The notes beneath the pieces are model-generated. The model worked only from the letters and a program-made list of their open reading frames with translations. It did not search any database and was not told where the DNA came from. Below, piece after piece: positions 8,711 through 17,506 of a stretch of DNA of 60,664 nucleotides. Both the position numbers and the translations under genes were made by a program. The DNA is taken from contig NZ_BDBF01000051.1 of NCBI RefSeq assembly GCF_001612845.1, positions 1 through 60,664 on the forward strand, written 5' to 3'. This DNA comes from Nocardia elegans NBRC 108235 (GTDB taxonomy: Bacteria; Actinomycetota; Actinomycetes; Mycobacteriales; Mycobacteriaceae). Each line of letters begins with the position of its first letter. The stretch's first letter is position 1.

Positions 8711-9295
8711 ATGAGACACGGACACGGACGTGGATTCGGGCGGCCCGGCGGCTGGCAACAAGCGGATCTTCCGGACGCCGCCGACGCTCCGGACTGGTTC
8801 GCCGGAAGGTTGCCGAGCGAGTGGTTCAGCGGTCCGGCGACCATCGAGATCGACCGCGACGAGATCGTGGTGATCGGGGAACTGGCGCTGCCGGCACCCG
8901 AATCGAGCGAGGACGAGGAAGCCGGATCCGAACCGTCTCCCGCGACGGTGGACGGCCTGATCGCACGCTTCCGCGAATCGACCCGGCCGGCGCGCATGCA
9001 GATCGCTCAGGAGGCTCAGGCGCGCTACGGCCGCAATGTGGCGTGGGGCGTCTCGGTCAACGGGGAACGCACCCTGTTCACCCATCTCTCGGTGCCGGTG
9101 ATGACGCGGCTGCGCCAGCCCGAACGCAAGGTGCTCGATACGCTCGTCGACGCCGGGGTCGCCCGCTCCCGCGCCGATGCGCTCGCCTGGACGGTGAAAT
9201 TGGCCGGTAAGCACGCCGAGGAGTGGTTGGCGGAACTGCGGTCGGCGATGCGCAAGGTGGACGACCTGCGAGCCGAGGGGCCGCGCGGCCTGTGA
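8711..9295 (+). CDS. Conserved actinobacterial hypothetical protein
   Basis: 194 residues from ATG 8711, preceded by GTGAGGAAAC as a ribosome-binding site. The N terminus is Gly/His/Arg-rich (RHGHGRGFGRPGG). A compact segment follows (DWFAGRLPSEWFSGPATIEI DR-DEIVVIGEL), then an acidic linker. The alpha-helical C-terminal half includes RFRESTRPARMQIAQEAQAR and ERKVLDTLVDAGVARSRADA, the latter resembling a ribbon-helix-helix or regulator-type helix pair. It has no membrane segments. I recognise it as a conserved protein type in this group but not its function. A DNA- or RNA-associated role is only suggested by the basic N terminus and helical C terminus. Confidence 0.75.
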   Translation: MRHGHGRGFGRPGGWQQADLPDAADAPDWFAGRLPSEWFSGPATIEIDRDEIVVIGELALPAPESSEDEEAGSEPSPATVDGLIARFRESTRPARMQIAQEAQARYGRNVAWGVSVNGERTLFTHLSVPVMTRLRQPERKVLDTLVDAGVARSRADALAWTVKLAGKHAEEWLAELRSAMRKVDDLRAEGPRGL

Positions 9296-9314
9296 CCGGG
9301 CTAGGGTACCGGTC

Positions 9315-9743
9315 ATGGCACCGATTCTCGTGCTCAACGGCCCGAATCTGAATATGCTCGGCACCCGCCAGCCCGAGGTCTACGGCTCGGACACCCTCGA
9401 CGACGTGGTCGAGCTGTGCCGGGAGACCGCCGCCCGCTTCGATCGCGAGATCACCGCCTATCAGTCCAATTCCGAAGGGGCGCTGATCGATCGGATCCAC
9501 GCCGCGCGCGGGGTGGAAGCCGGGATCGTGATCAATCCCGGCGGCCTGACCCACACCTCGGTCGCCCTGCGCGACGCCCTGGTGATTCCCGAGGTGCCGA
9601 TCGTGGAGGTGCACATCTCGAATGTGCACGCACGCGAGGAATTCCGGCACCATTCCTACATTTCGCCGATCGCCACCGCGGTGATCGCCGGGATGGGGAT
9701 CCGGGGATACGCGGCGGCGATCGAATTCCTCTGCACCCGTTGA
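9315..9743 (+). CDS. aroQ: Type II 3-dehydroquinate dehydratase
   Basis: 142 residues from ATG 9315, full length for the family. It catalyses trans-dehydration of 3-dehydroquinate to 3-dehydroshikimate in the shikimate pathway and is usually a cytosolic dodecamer. The signature LVLNGPNLNMLGTRQPEVYG includes the catalytic Tyr23. VINPGG carries the substrate-binding Asn74, and EVHISNVHAREEFRHHS contains the general-acid His100. It is separated from other aro genes, lies 19 bp behind the conserved hypothetical protein and converges with the next gene. Identity is secure. Confidence 0.96.
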   Translation: MAPILVLNGPNLNMLGTRQPEVYGSDTLDDVVELCRETAARFDREITAYQSNSEGALIDRIHAARGVEAGIVINPGGLTHTSVALRDALVIPEVPIVEVHISNVHAREEFRHHSYISPIATAVIAGMGIRGYAAAIEFLCTR

Positions 9744-9751
9744 ACTTCCGC

Positions 9752-10609
9752 TCAGGCTCCGTCGCGCAGTAGCCGGTACATCGGCAGTCCGGCGCCGGCG
9801 GCGACCACCTTCTCCCACAGCTCCCGCACGGTATGCGACAGCGTGGCGTCCACACCCACCTCCGCGCTGGTCTCGACGACGTGGGCCGCACCCGCCACCA
9901 TCATCCGGGCGGCGGCGTCGTCACCCCAGCCGCCGGACTTCGCGGCGGTGGCGTATTCGGCCATGAAGAAGGGGAACGCCTCGGCGGAGCGTTGCGCGAA
10001 GGGCAGGAAGCGGTCGATGTCGTGCCCGGCGCGTTCGACGACGGCCAGGGCCTGGTTGTAGCCGATCAGCCAGGGGTGGAACAGCGTGAGCAGAGCCTGG
10101 TAGAACAACTGCGCCAGCCCGTCGTCGGCGCCGAGGTACTCCGGTGCGCTGAGAGGGCGCAGCAGGTCGGCATGGGCGTCGAAGACCTCGCGCGGACCGC
10201 TGTAGAAGATGTAGGACGCCGGATGGGTGATGTTGTCGCCGGCCGACATGAACCCGCCGGACAGGAACCGCGCCCCGTGCGAGCGCACCCATCGGGCGCC
10301 CGCGCGGGTGCGCTCCGGCGAATCGGAGGACAGGTTCACGATCACCCTGTCCCGCAACCGTTCCGGAGCCCGGCCCAGGACGTCGTACATGGCGGCGTAG
10401 TCGGTGAGGCTCAGGATGATCACCTCGTTGCGCTCGAGCGCGTCGGCCACCGACTCGGCGCGCCGGGCGCCCAGTTCCGCCATGGCCTCGGCTTTGTCGG
10501 CGCTGCGATTCCAGACCGTCACCTCGGTGCCGGCGGCCAGCAGCACGCGCACGATCGCCCGGCCCATCGGGCCCAGCCCGATCACCGTGACGGAGGAACG
10601 TTCGGACAT
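9752..10609 (-). CDS. NAD(P)-dependent oxidoreductase of the imine-reductase/6-phosphogluconate-dehydrogenase-like family
   Basis: 285 residues from ATG 10609. The N-terminal Rossmann domain has VTVIGLGPMGRAIVRVLLAA and the VTVWNRSADKAEAMAELGAR NADP-binding pattern (Arg after WN), suggesting NADPH preference. The middle (VIVNLSSDSPERTRAGARWV) and the helical C-terminal domain with HPWLIGYNQALAVVERAGHD fit imine reductases and related beta-hydroxyacid dehydrogenases. Substrate is unknown. It is divergent from an HxlR regulator 137 bp away, which likely controls it. Confidence 0.82.
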   Translation of the reverse strand: MSERSSVTVIGLGPMGRAIVRVLLAAGTEVTVWNRSADKAEAMAELGARRAESVADALERNEVIILSLTDYAAMYDVLGRAPERLRDRVIVNLSSDSPERTRAGARWVRSHGARFLSGGFMSAGDNITHPASYIFYSGPREVFDAHADLLRPLSAPEYLGADDGLAQLFYQALLTLFHPWLIGYNQALAVVERAGHDIDRFLPFAQRSAEAFPFFMAEYATAAKSGGWGDDAAARMMVAGAAHVVETSAEVGVDATLSHTVRELWEKVVAAGAGLPMYRLLRDGA

Positions 10610-10627
10610 GGTGTACTCCTTGCTGTT

Positions 10628-10724
10628 TCGAAGTTCTTCCGATCGGCGCCGGATTCGATCGTCACCGGGATCCGCGTCCGGGGCAATAACGCACGTCGAC
10701 GTGCGGTTGCTTACCTCGAAGTTC
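10628..10724. promoter_or_regulatory. Divergent regulatory region with palindrome and direct repeats
   Basis: Between the oxidoreductase and HxlR genes, the 9-mer TCGAAGTTC occurs twice in direct orientation (10628-10636 and 10716-10724). It flanks a perfect 14-bp palindrome GCACGTCGACGTGC at 10691-10704. These are plausible operator elements for the HxlR-type protein, but assignment is inference. Confidence 0.45.
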
Positions 10725-10746
10725 GAAAAATGGTCAGGAGGCCGAG

Positions 10747-11094
10747 ATGGCGAACGACAGTGATGCAGAACACTCGGTATGTGGGATGTCGGTGGCCATC
10801 GATGTGGTCGGCGGCAAGTGGAAACTCCACCTGATGTGGGTTCTGGGCGAGGGCCCGCAGCGTTTCGGCCGCATTCGTGCCCTGCTGCCCGGGGTGAGCG
10901 AGAAGGTGCTCACCGAGAATCTCCGCCATCTGGAATCCCACGGCGTGGTCCGCCGGGAGGTGTTCCCCGAAATCCCTCCGCGCGTGGAATATTCGCTTAC
11001 TCCCTCGGGGATCGACTTGGCCGCGGCCCTGCGCCCGCTCGAGCAGTGGGGTGAACGGCGCCGCGACGGACTGCTCGACACGGCGACGGCATGA
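10747..11094 (+). CDS. HxlR-type winged-helix transcriptional regulator
   Basis: 115 residues from ATG 10747 with a good ribosome-binding site (TCAGGAGG). The HxlR core is complete: VCGMSVAIDVVGGKWKLHLM, then FGRIRALLPGVSEKVLTENL (recognition helix) and the wing VVRREVFPEIPPRVEYSLTP. A Cys at position 12 just before the first helix is the usual redox-reactive position in this family. It is divergent from the imine-reductase-like gene and most likely regulates it in response to electrophile or redox stress. Confidence 0.92.
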   Translation: MANDSDAEHSVCGMSVAIDVVGGKWKLHLMWVLGEGPQRFGRIRALLPGVSEKVLTENLRHLESHGVVRREVFPEIPPRVEYSLTPSGIDLAAALRPLEQWGERRRDGLLDTATA

Positions 11095-11101
11095 GGGCGG
11101 G

Positions 11102-12253
11102 TCAGCCCAGGTAGTCGCGCGCTATCCGGGCACCGACTTCTTCGAGCAGGCGCGCGGCCTCGGCGATCGATCGAACCGGATCGGATTCGAGGTCGCTCAG
11201 CGGATAGCAGCGGGCGAAGCCCGCGGCGCGCAGTCGCTCCGGACTCAGCGCGCAGCGTCCGGCGACGGCGACCACCGGCACACCCACGGCGGCCGCCGCG
11301 ACTCCGGCGGGCGCCTTCCCGCGCAACGTCTGCTCGTCCACCGCCCCCTCGCCGGTGACCACCAACTCCGCGTCCCGGACCCGACCGGCGAAATCGATCA
11401 GCTCGAGAATCACCTCGATCCCGGACCGCTGCCGCGCCCCGAGCATCGCCATGGCCCCGAATCCGGTACCACCCGCGGCGCCCGCCCCGGGATGCCCGGC
11501 CAGGTCGGCGCCGCGCTGATGCCCATCCCCCGTCCCGAAGGGATAACCGCTCGCGTCGACCAGATGCGCCCAATGCGCCAGGATCGCTTCGAGTTCGGCG
11601 CACTGCCGGAGGGAGGCACCCTTCTGCGGCGCGAAAACCGCTGCGGCGCCGTCCGGTCCGAGCAGCGGGTTGTCGACGTCACCGGCGAGTACGAAGGCCG
11701 CATCCCGAACGGCCGGGTGCAGATCGGAGTGGTCGAGGCGTCGTGCTCGCGCCAGTTCCGCTGCCCCCGAACCGATTTCGACGCCGTCCTCGTCGAGGAT
11801 GTGCAGGCCGAGCGCTTGCAGCATGCCCGCGCCGCCATCGGTGGACGCGCTGCCGCCCAGTCCGAGCACGACCTCGCGAATGCCGTGGTCCAGGGCGTGG
11901 CGGATCAGCACCCCGAGCCCGTACGTGCCCGCACCCATCGGATCGGTTCGGCCGCTGGGCAATTCGACCAATCCGACCGCTGCGGCCAATTCGACCACGG
12001 CCGTATTCCCGCGCACCGCGTAGCTCGCCGAATGCGGCGCACCCGTCGGCCCGACGGTGTCGACCGGTACCCGCTCCCACCCGGCGGCGACGAAGGCGTC
12101 GACGGTACCGTCGCCGCCATCGGCCACCGGCACCTGCCGAACCTCGGCGTCCGGCGCCACGCGCGCGATTCCGGCCGCGAGCGCCGCGGCCACCTCAGGC
12201 GCCGCCAGCGACCCTTTGAACTTGTCCGGCGCCACCACTACCCGCCGCGCCAT
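11102..12253 (-). CDS. Glycerate kinase (type I, GlxK/GarK family)
   Basis: 383 residues from ATG 12253. A longer frame upstream adds non-homologous residues. It phosphorylates D-glycerate with ATP. Signatures are RRVVVAPDKFKGSLAAPEVA at the N terminus, VADGGDGTVDAF, GLGGSASTDGGAGMLQALG, and the C-terminal VVTGEGAVDEQTLRGKAPAG. Length is as expected. It follows the S33 peptidase gene on the same strand by 98 bp and converges with the HxlR gene by 7 bp. Cytosolic; it probably feeds glycerate into glycolysis, and glycerate is also the product of the ggh enzyme encoded near 33 kb. Confidence 0.93.
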   Translation of the reverse strand: MARRVVVAPDKFKGSLAAPEVAAALAAGIARVAPDAEVRQVPVADGGDGTVDAFVAAGWERVPVDTVGPTGAPHSASYAVRGNTAVVELAAAVGLVELPSGRTDPMGAGTYGLGVLIRHALDHGIREVVLGLGGSASTDGGAGMLQALGLHILDEDGVEIGSGAAELARARRLDHSDLHPAVRDAAFVLAGDVDNPLLGPDGAAAVFAPQKGASLRQCAELEAILAHWAHLVDASGYPFGTGDGHQRGADLAGHPGAGAAGGTGFGAMAMLGARQRSGIEVILELIDFAGRVRDAELVVTGEGAVDEQTLRGKAPAGVAAAAVGVPVVAVAGRCALSPERLRAAGFARCYPLSDLESDPVRSIAEAARLLEEVGARIARDYLG

Positions 12254-12351
12254 CGCAACCCCATTCCTCCGGCGAGATCGAACTCCGGTCACCGTACTGC
12301 GCCGCTCACCCGGGGGCCGACGCCCCGGCCGCCACACCGGTGACCGTGGCG

Positions 12352-13911
12352 TCACGGCATGGGCGCCTGATCCACGTGATCGATGTTCACCTCGCCGGTA
12401 CGCAGGTACCGGACCACGGCGTCGTCGAGCGGAGCGTTACCGCGACCGAAGGTGCCGTGGTCGCCACCGTCGACGCTGATCAGATGTCCGTGCAGGGCCG
12501 TCGCCATCGCGGGCCCGCCGGGATACGCGGTCACCGCGTCGTTGCGACTCTGCAGTACCAGCGGCGCGGTGGCCAGGCCGTGGTCGGCGATCGGCGTCGG
12601 CGTGGTCACGGGATCCCAGTCGGCACAGGCCAATCCGCTGCGTACCAGATCGGCGCGGGCGTCGAGGGCGTTGCCGCCGGAGGCGACGATGGCGGCCGCC
12701 GAACCGATGGCGTCCCACCGAGCCGGCACCGCGTTCTCGTTGCAGGTGATCGCGGAGAACACCGCCTGGCCGGTCGGGTCGGTGGTCGCCACGCCCGCGA
12801 TCGCGCGCATCCGCCGCAGATCGCCGGGTTGCGCATTCGCCTCGGCCATCGCCTGCGCCAGACTCGGCCAGAAGCCGCGGGCGTAGGCGGCCACGGTGGT
12901 CGCCGATACCAACGGCACCTGGGCCGACATGCCGCCGGAGGTCAACGCGCGCACCAGATTCTGGGCCTTGCCCATCTCCTCCGCGCCGGCGTTCACGCCC
13001 GCGCGTGCCACGGCCGGCAGCGGTGCGGGCAGCTCGCGCGGCAGGTCGGCCGCCGACACCGGGGGCGGGGTCAGGTTGGCGTACCAGCCGCCGCCCTGTG
13101 CCGACACCAGCCGCACCCAGGTCTCGTACACCCGCAGCGCCGAATCGCCGAGGTGATAGACGTTGTCGTGCTGGGCGATCCAGCCGAACAGGTCGTCGAG
13201 CCGCTGTTTCCCCGCGAGCTGCTGCTGTGCGAACTGTTCGGTCCACACCCACTGCGGGTCGACATTCGAGTCCAGCACCATCCGGTCGACATGCTGCGGG
13301 AACAGCGACGCGTAGACCGCGCCCAGATAGGTCCCGTAGGAGATGCCGAGGAAGTCGATGCGCTCCAGCCCCAGCGCCGCGCGCACCGCATCCATATCGC
13401 GGGCCGTGGTCTCGGTGGTGATGGTCCGCAGGTAGCCGGGCTGGGCGGCGTCACATGCCTTGCGCAGTGACTCGCGCTCGCGGTCGCCGTCCTGCGCGAT
13501 CTCGGCCCCGCAGGTCAGCGGGGTCGACCAGCGCAGTCCGCGCGGCTGTACGGCCACCAGGTCGTAGTGCTCGACCAGGTCCTTCGGCAGTTGGGCCAGC
13601 CGGACGCCCCAGTAGTCGAGGGCGTCCGCACCGGGCCCGCCCGGATTGGCGAAGAGAGTGCCGTAGCGCTGCCCGCTCGCGCGAATTCGGCTGACGGTCA
13701 CCTCGATTTGCGAACCGTCCGGTGCGGCGTAGTCCCTCGGCACCGAGATCGACGCGCAGCGCGTCGGCCGCCCGTCGCCGACGGAGCCGGCCGGGCACGT
13801 CCCGAAATCCGGCTCGGCATGGGCGGTCGCCGGCGCCAGCGCGGCGAGCACCGCCGTCAGTACCGCGACGGTGGCCGATCGCGCCGCCACAGGTAGTCCC
13901 CGTCGTCCCAT
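12352..13911 (-). CDS. Secreted alpha/beta-hydrolase of the S33 tripeptidyl/prolyl aminopeptidase family
   Basis: 519 residues from ATG 13911, chosen because GGGGAG lies about 9 nt upstream and the following residues form a signal peptide (ATVAVLTAVLAALAPATAHA). The alpha/beta-hydrolase fold shows the oxyanion segment TLFANPGGPGADALDYW, the nucleophile elbow GISYGTYLGAVYASLFPQ (G-x-S-x-G), and the C-terminal ADWDPV plus the catalytic His near VDGGDHGTFGRGNAPLDD, with the TAP-C domain typical of these exported peptidases. It would cleave N-terminal peptides outside the membrane. No operon partner is clear apart from the downstream glycerate kinase. Confidence 0.9.
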   Translation of the reverse strand: MGRRGLPVAARSATVAVLTAVLAALAPATAHAEPDFGTCPAGSVGDGRPTRCASISVPRDYAAPDGSQIEVTVSRIRASGQRYGTLFANPGGPGADALDYWGVRLAQLPKDLVEHYDLVAVQPRGLRWSTPLTCGAEIAQDGDRERESLRKACDAAQPGYLRTITTETTARDMDAVRAALGLERIDFLGISYGTYLGAVYASLFPQHVDRMVLDSNVDPQWVWTEQFAQQQLAGKQRLDDLFGWIAQHDNVYHLGDSALRVYETWVRLVSAQGGGWYANLTPPPVSAADLPRELPAPLPAVARAGVNAGAEEMGKAQNLVRALTSGGMSAQVPLVSATTVAAYARGFWPSLAQAMAEANAQPGDLRRMRAIAGVATTDPTGQAVFSAITCNENAVPARWDAIGSAAAIVASGGNALDARADLVRSGLACADWDPVTTPTPIADHGLATAPLVLQSRNDAVTAYPGGPAMATALHGHLISVDGGDHGTFGRGNAPLDDAVVRYLRTGEVNIDHVDQAPMP

Positions 13912-14090
13912 CCGCGCCGTCTCCCCGTCCGGCCGGTCGACGGCCGTCGTCGCATCGAGCATCCGACCGCTCGAGCCCCTGCATTGTCGCCAGCCGCGCC
14001 GGGTGCGACAACTCGAACCACGCCCGACACGGGGAAGGATGTCGGCGTAGCCGCGCACAGTCGGCGATCGACACGCTCTAGGCTCAGCGA

Positions 14091-14420
14091 ATGACGCAGG
14101 GTGCGCAGCAGAACATCGAAATTCGAGACAACTCACGGCTCGACCGATTCGAACTGTATGTCGACGGACAGCACGCCGGGGTGGCCGCCTATCAGGACAC
14201 CGCCTCCGAGCGAGCCTTCGTGCACACCGAGATCTATCCGCAGTTCGAGGGCCAGGGCTACGGCCGTCTGCTGGTGCAGGGTGCGCTCGACCGGACCGTG
14301 GAGCAGGGCTTCGGCATCCTGCCGCTGTGCGCGATGGTGCATCACTTCGTCGAATCCCGGCCGCGCTATCTGGCGACGGTGCCGCAATGGGCGCGGGAAC
14401 GATTCGGCCTGCCGCAGTAG
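14091..14420 (+). CDS. Small GNAT-like N-acetyltransferase (YjdJ/GCN5-related)
   Basis: 109 residues from ATG 14091. The compact fold reads RFELYVDGQHAGVAAYQDTA, then VHTEIYPQFEGQGYGRLLVQ, where the Q/E-G-QG-Y/L-G acetyl-CoA loop is clear, and a C-terminal AMVHHFVESRPRYLATVPQW. This is the short, single-domain N-acetyltransferase type widespread in actinobacteria. The acceptor is unknown. Divergent from the peptidase. Confidence 0.88.
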   Translation: MTQGAQQNIEIRDNSRLDRFELYVDGQHAGVAAYQDTASERAFVHTEIYPQFEGQGYGRLLVQGALDRTVEQGFGILPLCAMVHHFVESRPRYLATVPQWARERFGLPQ

Positions 14421-14504
14421 CCGGCGGCGCATCGGGATGGCCGCGTCGGAGCCCAACCGCGAATCACGCACCACTAAACACAGCGCGCGCCCCGCGACGG
14501 TGCG

Positions 14505-15131
14505 ATGATGACTAGCGTGGCACGCGCAGAGGAACACGGCGACCGCCCGAGACGTGAATCCCGGTACGAGGAACAGGCGGTGCGGCCCGGCACCTTGCTG
14601 GTCTCGGCAACGGAGCTGGTCGAGCCCACTTTCCGGCGCACCGTGATCTACATCGTCGAACACAACGATGCGGGCAGTCTCGGTGTCGTCCTGAACCGCC
14701 CGAGCGAAACCGCGGTGCAGGACGTGCTACCACGCTGGGCCGATCTCGCGGCCGGGCCCCGCACGCTGTACGTGGGCGGGCCGGTGAAGCGCGATTCGGC
14801 ATTGTGTCTGACCACGGTCCGCGTCGGTGCCTCGATCGAGGGCATCCGCGGGCTGCGCCGCGTGGACGGTCGCGTGGCGCTGCTCGATCTGGACTCCGAC
14901 CCCGATTCGATCGCACCGCTGGTCGAGGGCATCCGCATCTTCGCCGGCTATGCCGGATGGACCTTCGGTCAGCTGGAGGGCGAACTGGAACGCGGGGACT
15001 GGATCGTGTTGTCGGCGTTGCCGTCGGATCCGTTGGCGGGACGCACCGATCTGTGGGCGCACGTGTTGCGCCGGCAGCCGCTGCCGCTGTCGCTACTGGC
15101 GACACACCCCATCGAACTAGAACGCAATTGA
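14505..15131 (+). CDS. YqgE/AlgH family protein
   Basis: 208 residues from ATG 14505; ATG 14508 and GTG 14517 are alternatives, and GTG would suit a leaderless message. It is the orthologue type of M. tuberculosis Rv0038, shown by RPGTLLVSATELVEPTFRRT, VIYIVEHNDAGSLGVVLNRP, LYVGGPVKRDSALCL and the C-terminal DWIVLSALPSDPLAGRTDLW. Family length is about 200. The fold is known structurally but the biochemical role is not. Cytosolic. Confidence 0.93.
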   Translation: MMTSVARAEEHGDRPRRESRYEEQAVRPGTLLVSATELVEPTFRRTVIYIVEHNDAGSLGVVLNRPSETAVQDVLPRWADLAAGPRTLYVGGPVKRDSALCLTTVRVGASIEGIRGLRRVDGRVALLDLDSDPDSIAPLVEGIRIFAGYAGWTFGQLEGELERGDWIVLSALPSDPLAGRTDLWAHVLRRQPLPLSLLATHPIELERN

Positions 15132-15203
15132 TTACGTATTCACGGAGTGTGGTCCCCCAACGCTCGCCTCGACCGAGGCGGCGGATACGCCCGGTCGGCA
15201 CCC

Positions 15204-15740
15204 ATGTCTGACCCCGCGATCCCCCCCGTCGACGCGGCGCCCTCCCGGGCGCATTTGCTGCGGGTGCTCTACGACGAACACGCACCGACGCTGTGGCGGT
15301 ACACCTACAGCCTGGTCGGCGATGCCGGACGGGCCGAGGACATCGTGCAGGAGACGTTGTTGCGGGCCTGGCAGCGTCCGCAGGTCCTCGACCAGTCGAC
15401 GGCCTCGGCGCGGGCGTGGTTGTTCACCGTGGCCAGGCATCTCGCGGTCGACGAATTCCGCAGTGCGCGGCATCGGCGCGAGTACGGCACCGACACGCCG
15501 CCCGAACAGGCGGCTCCGGACGAGGCGGAACGCGCAGTGGACAGTTGGGTGATCACCGACGCGCTGGCTCGGCTCAGCTCCGATCATCGCGAGGTGATCG
15601 TGCGGGCCTACTATCGCGGACTGTCGACACACCAGATAGCGAACGAATTGGCGATCCCCGAGGGCACCGTCAAATCCCGGATGCACTACGGGATGCGAGC
15701 GTTGCGTTCGGCCCTACAGGAGATGGGGGTGACGAAATGA
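15204..15740 (+). CDS. sigL: ECF RNA polymerase sigma factor, SigL-like
   Basis: 178 residues from ATG 15204. It has region 2 (LYDEHAPTLWRYTYSLVGDA, GRAEDIVQETLLRAWQRP, RAWLFTVARHLAVDEFRSAR) and region 4 (LSSDHREVIVRAYYRGLSTH, IANELAIPEGTVKSRMHYGM). It closely resembles mycobacterial SigL, including the C-terminal LQEMGVTK. The stop overlaps the start of the anti-sigma gene (ATGA), so the two are translationally coupled, as in sigL-rslA. In mycobacteria this sigma factor drives envelope and secondary-lipid genes under thiol stress; regulation here is inferred by analogy. Confidence 0.9.
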   Translation: MSDPAIPPVDAAPSRAHLLRVLYDEHAPTLWRYTYSLVGDAGRAEDIVQETLLRAWQRPQVLDQSTASARAWLFTVARHLAVDEFRSARHRREYGTDTPPEQAAPDEAERAVDSWVITDALARLSSDHREVIVRAYYRGLSTHQIANELAIPEGTVKSRMHYGMRALRSALQEMGVTK

Positions 15741-16645
15741 CATCGGCCGACACCGCGTCACACGACGACTATGCGACCTGGGATGCACCGTATGTGCTCG
15801 GCGCCCTCGCTCCCGACCAGCGGCTCGAATACGAGGCGCATCTGTCCGAATGCGCCGAATGCAGGCTCGCCATCGCGGACCTGTCGGGCTTGCCGGGACT
15901 GCTCAGCCACATTCCCGGTGACGTCGCTCTCTCGCTGATCGACGACGGGTCCGCCGCGGACCACGCCGGCAGTTTCGGCGACGCCGGGTTCGACGCCCTG
16001 CTGAACCGGGTGCGCGCGAGCGAAGCCACCACCGACGGCGGCGGGATACTGCCTTTCGAAGCTCATGGCACCGGCCCGGCCACCGAGACGGGCACGACCG
16101 AACCCGACGCGGGCACTTCGGCGGCCCGCGAAACCCCCGCCGAAACCCGGCGCACCGAGCCGGAGCAGCCCCCCGCCTCGCTGGCAGCGGCGCGCGAGCG
16201 CAAGCGTAGCCGCAGCGGTCCGTGGCTCGCCCTGGCCGGTGCGGTGGCCGCCGCCGCGGCCGCGGTCGCCATCACCATCCCGATCACCGTCGCGCACACC
16301 CAGCACAACAATCCCCCCACCGCCGAGCAGGTGGTCACGGAGCGGCAGATGGATCAGGTGATTCCGTCTCCGATCACCGCGAACTTCACTCTCACACAGC
16401 TGAATTCCGGTACACGGGTGAACATGTCGTGCAACTACGCGCCGTCGGATACCGATTACACCTGGGACGGCGCGCTGTGGGTGGTGCACACCGACGGCAC
16501 GCAGTCGATGGTGGCGCAGTGGTCGGCTCATCCCGGCCAGACGGTGACCGCGGACGGCATCACCTCGGCCCCGGCGGACAAGATCCGATCGGTCGAAATA
16601 CGTTCGAGCACAACCAACCAGGTGTTCCTGCGCGGAACGGTGTGA
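15737..16645 (+). CDS. RslA-like transmembrane zinc-finger anti-sigma factor
   Basis: 302 residues from ATG 15737, overlapping the sigma factor stop by 4 bp. The cytoplasmic N terminus has the ZAS motif H35-x3-C39-x2-C42 in EAHLSECAECRLAIADL. A Pro/Thr-rich linker, one membrane helix (about 163-186, WLALAGAVAAAAAAVAITIP) and an extracytoplasmic domain with MSCNYAPSDTDYTWDGALWV follow. This layout matches anti-sigma-L. The Zn-finger cysteines would sense oxidation and release the sigma factor. It is slightly longer than mycobacterial RslA because of the linker. Confidence 0.9.
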   Translation: MTSADTASHDDYATWDAPYVLGALAPDQRLEYEAHLSECAECRLAIADLSGLPGLLSHIPGDVALSLIDDGSAADHAGSFGDAGFDALLNRVRASEATTDGGGILPFEAHGTGPATETGTTEPDAGTSAARETPAETRRTEPEQPPASLAAARERKRSRSGPWLALAGAVAAAAAAVAITIPITVAHTQHNNPPTAEQVVTERQMDQVIPSPITANFTLTQLNSGTRVNMSCNYAPSDTDYTWDGALWVVHTDGTQSMVAQWSAHPGQTVTADGITSAPADKIRSVEIRSSTTNQVFLRGTV

Positions 16646-16955
16646 GCGGCCGCCGTCAGCCGATCCGCCGGGAATCGATATCACCGTCCACCGCGATTTC
16701 GCCGGCGATATCGGATTTCCACCGGCGCGCGGCGGCGAATTCCATTACCCGCCTGCGGTATCCGATCAGCTGGCCGTCTATCTGTCCGAAGAGGAGTCGC
16801 AAAGCTTCAAGGCGGGCAAGGTTGTCTACAACTGTCTGCTCGCCGATCTATATCCCGGTGGCAGGCAGCCGGTCAAAGGCAGTTTCGACAACGGCTGGCC
16901 CGCCGAGATCCAGCAGCGTGTGCTGTCGAACTGGCACAAGTACGGGTACCGCTGA
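16641..16955 (+). pseudogene. Orphan C-terminal fragment of an unidentified protein
   Basis: This frame encodes about 104 residues without a plausible start codon, ending DNGWPAEIQQRVLSNWHKYG YR before TGA at 16953-16955. Inside are VSDQLAVYLSEEESQSFKAG and KVVYNCLLADLYPGGRQPVK. Codon use is normal for the window and a strong terminator follows directly, so it looks like the 3' end of a once-real gene whose 5' part was deleted next to the anti-sigma gene. I do not recognise the family. Confidence 0.5.
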
Positions 16956-16972
16956 TCTCACGAGAGATTGCG

Positions 16973-17006
16973 CGAGCCGCGGCGCGCTGTTGCGCGCCGC
17001 GGCTCG
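16973..17006. terminator. Strong bidirectional hairpin between convergent genes
   Basis: A perfect 15-bp inverted repeat (16973-16987 and 16992-17006) with a 4-nt TGTT loop sits between the orphan fragment and the DUF1772 gene. Confidence 0.8.
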
Positions 17007-17009
17007 GCT

Positions 17010-17486
17010 TCACAGCAGGACGAGGGTGGTGCACAGGGCGGCGAGGGCGAGCGCCTGCAGGCCGACCCGGTAACCGAGGATGCTCTCCCATTTGTCCTGC
17101 AGCGCACGGGCATCGGCGGGGATGACGCCGGTCTGCGCCGCGTGCGTCTGGGCGGTGTTGATCGGCTTGGCGATTCGCGCGTAGAGGCCGAGCCAGCTCA
17201 GCAGCGCCAGCAGCGCGATCCCGGCCGCGACCGCGGCACCGGCGGCTCCCGCCACGACCGCGATGACGACGGCGAGTACGGTGCTGATCACCCCACCGGC
17301 GCCGGCGAACGGCATTCGCCGGTCGCCGTAGTAGTGCCCCCATCCGGCCGAGACGGTCATCGTCGCGTCGTCGAGTTTGCGATAGACGGGTCGGAAGATG
17401 AGGGTGGCGGCGACATCGGTGCCGTAGACGATGGCGTTGGTGAGAACGGCCAGCACGGTGAGCACCTGCGCGGATGTGGTCAGCAT
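17010..17486 (-). CDS. DUF1772 (anthrone-oxygenase-like) membrane protein
   Basis: 158 residues from ATG 17486. Four membrane helices are visible: VLTVLAVLTNAIVYGTDVAA; VISTVLAVVIAVVAGAAGAA; ALLALLSWLGLYARIAKPIN; GLQALALAALCTTLVLL. The small soluble part RPVYRKLDDATMTVSAGWGH fits DUF1772. Some relatives are anthrone oxygenases or stress-induced membrane proteins, but the role here is unknown. The promoter region contains two identical-type palindromes, so the gene is probably repressor controlled, yet no regulator gene adjoins. Confidence 0.85.
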   Translation of the reverse strand: MLTTSAQVLTVLAVLTNAIVYGTDVAATLIFRPVYRKLDDATMTVSAGWGHYYGDRRMPFAGAGGVISTVLAVVIAVVAGAAGAAVAAGIALLALLSWLGLYARIAKPINTAQTHAAQTGVIPADARALQDKWESILGYRVGLQALALAALCTTLVLL

Positions 17487-17506
17487 GGAAGACTCCTAGT
17501 CATCAT

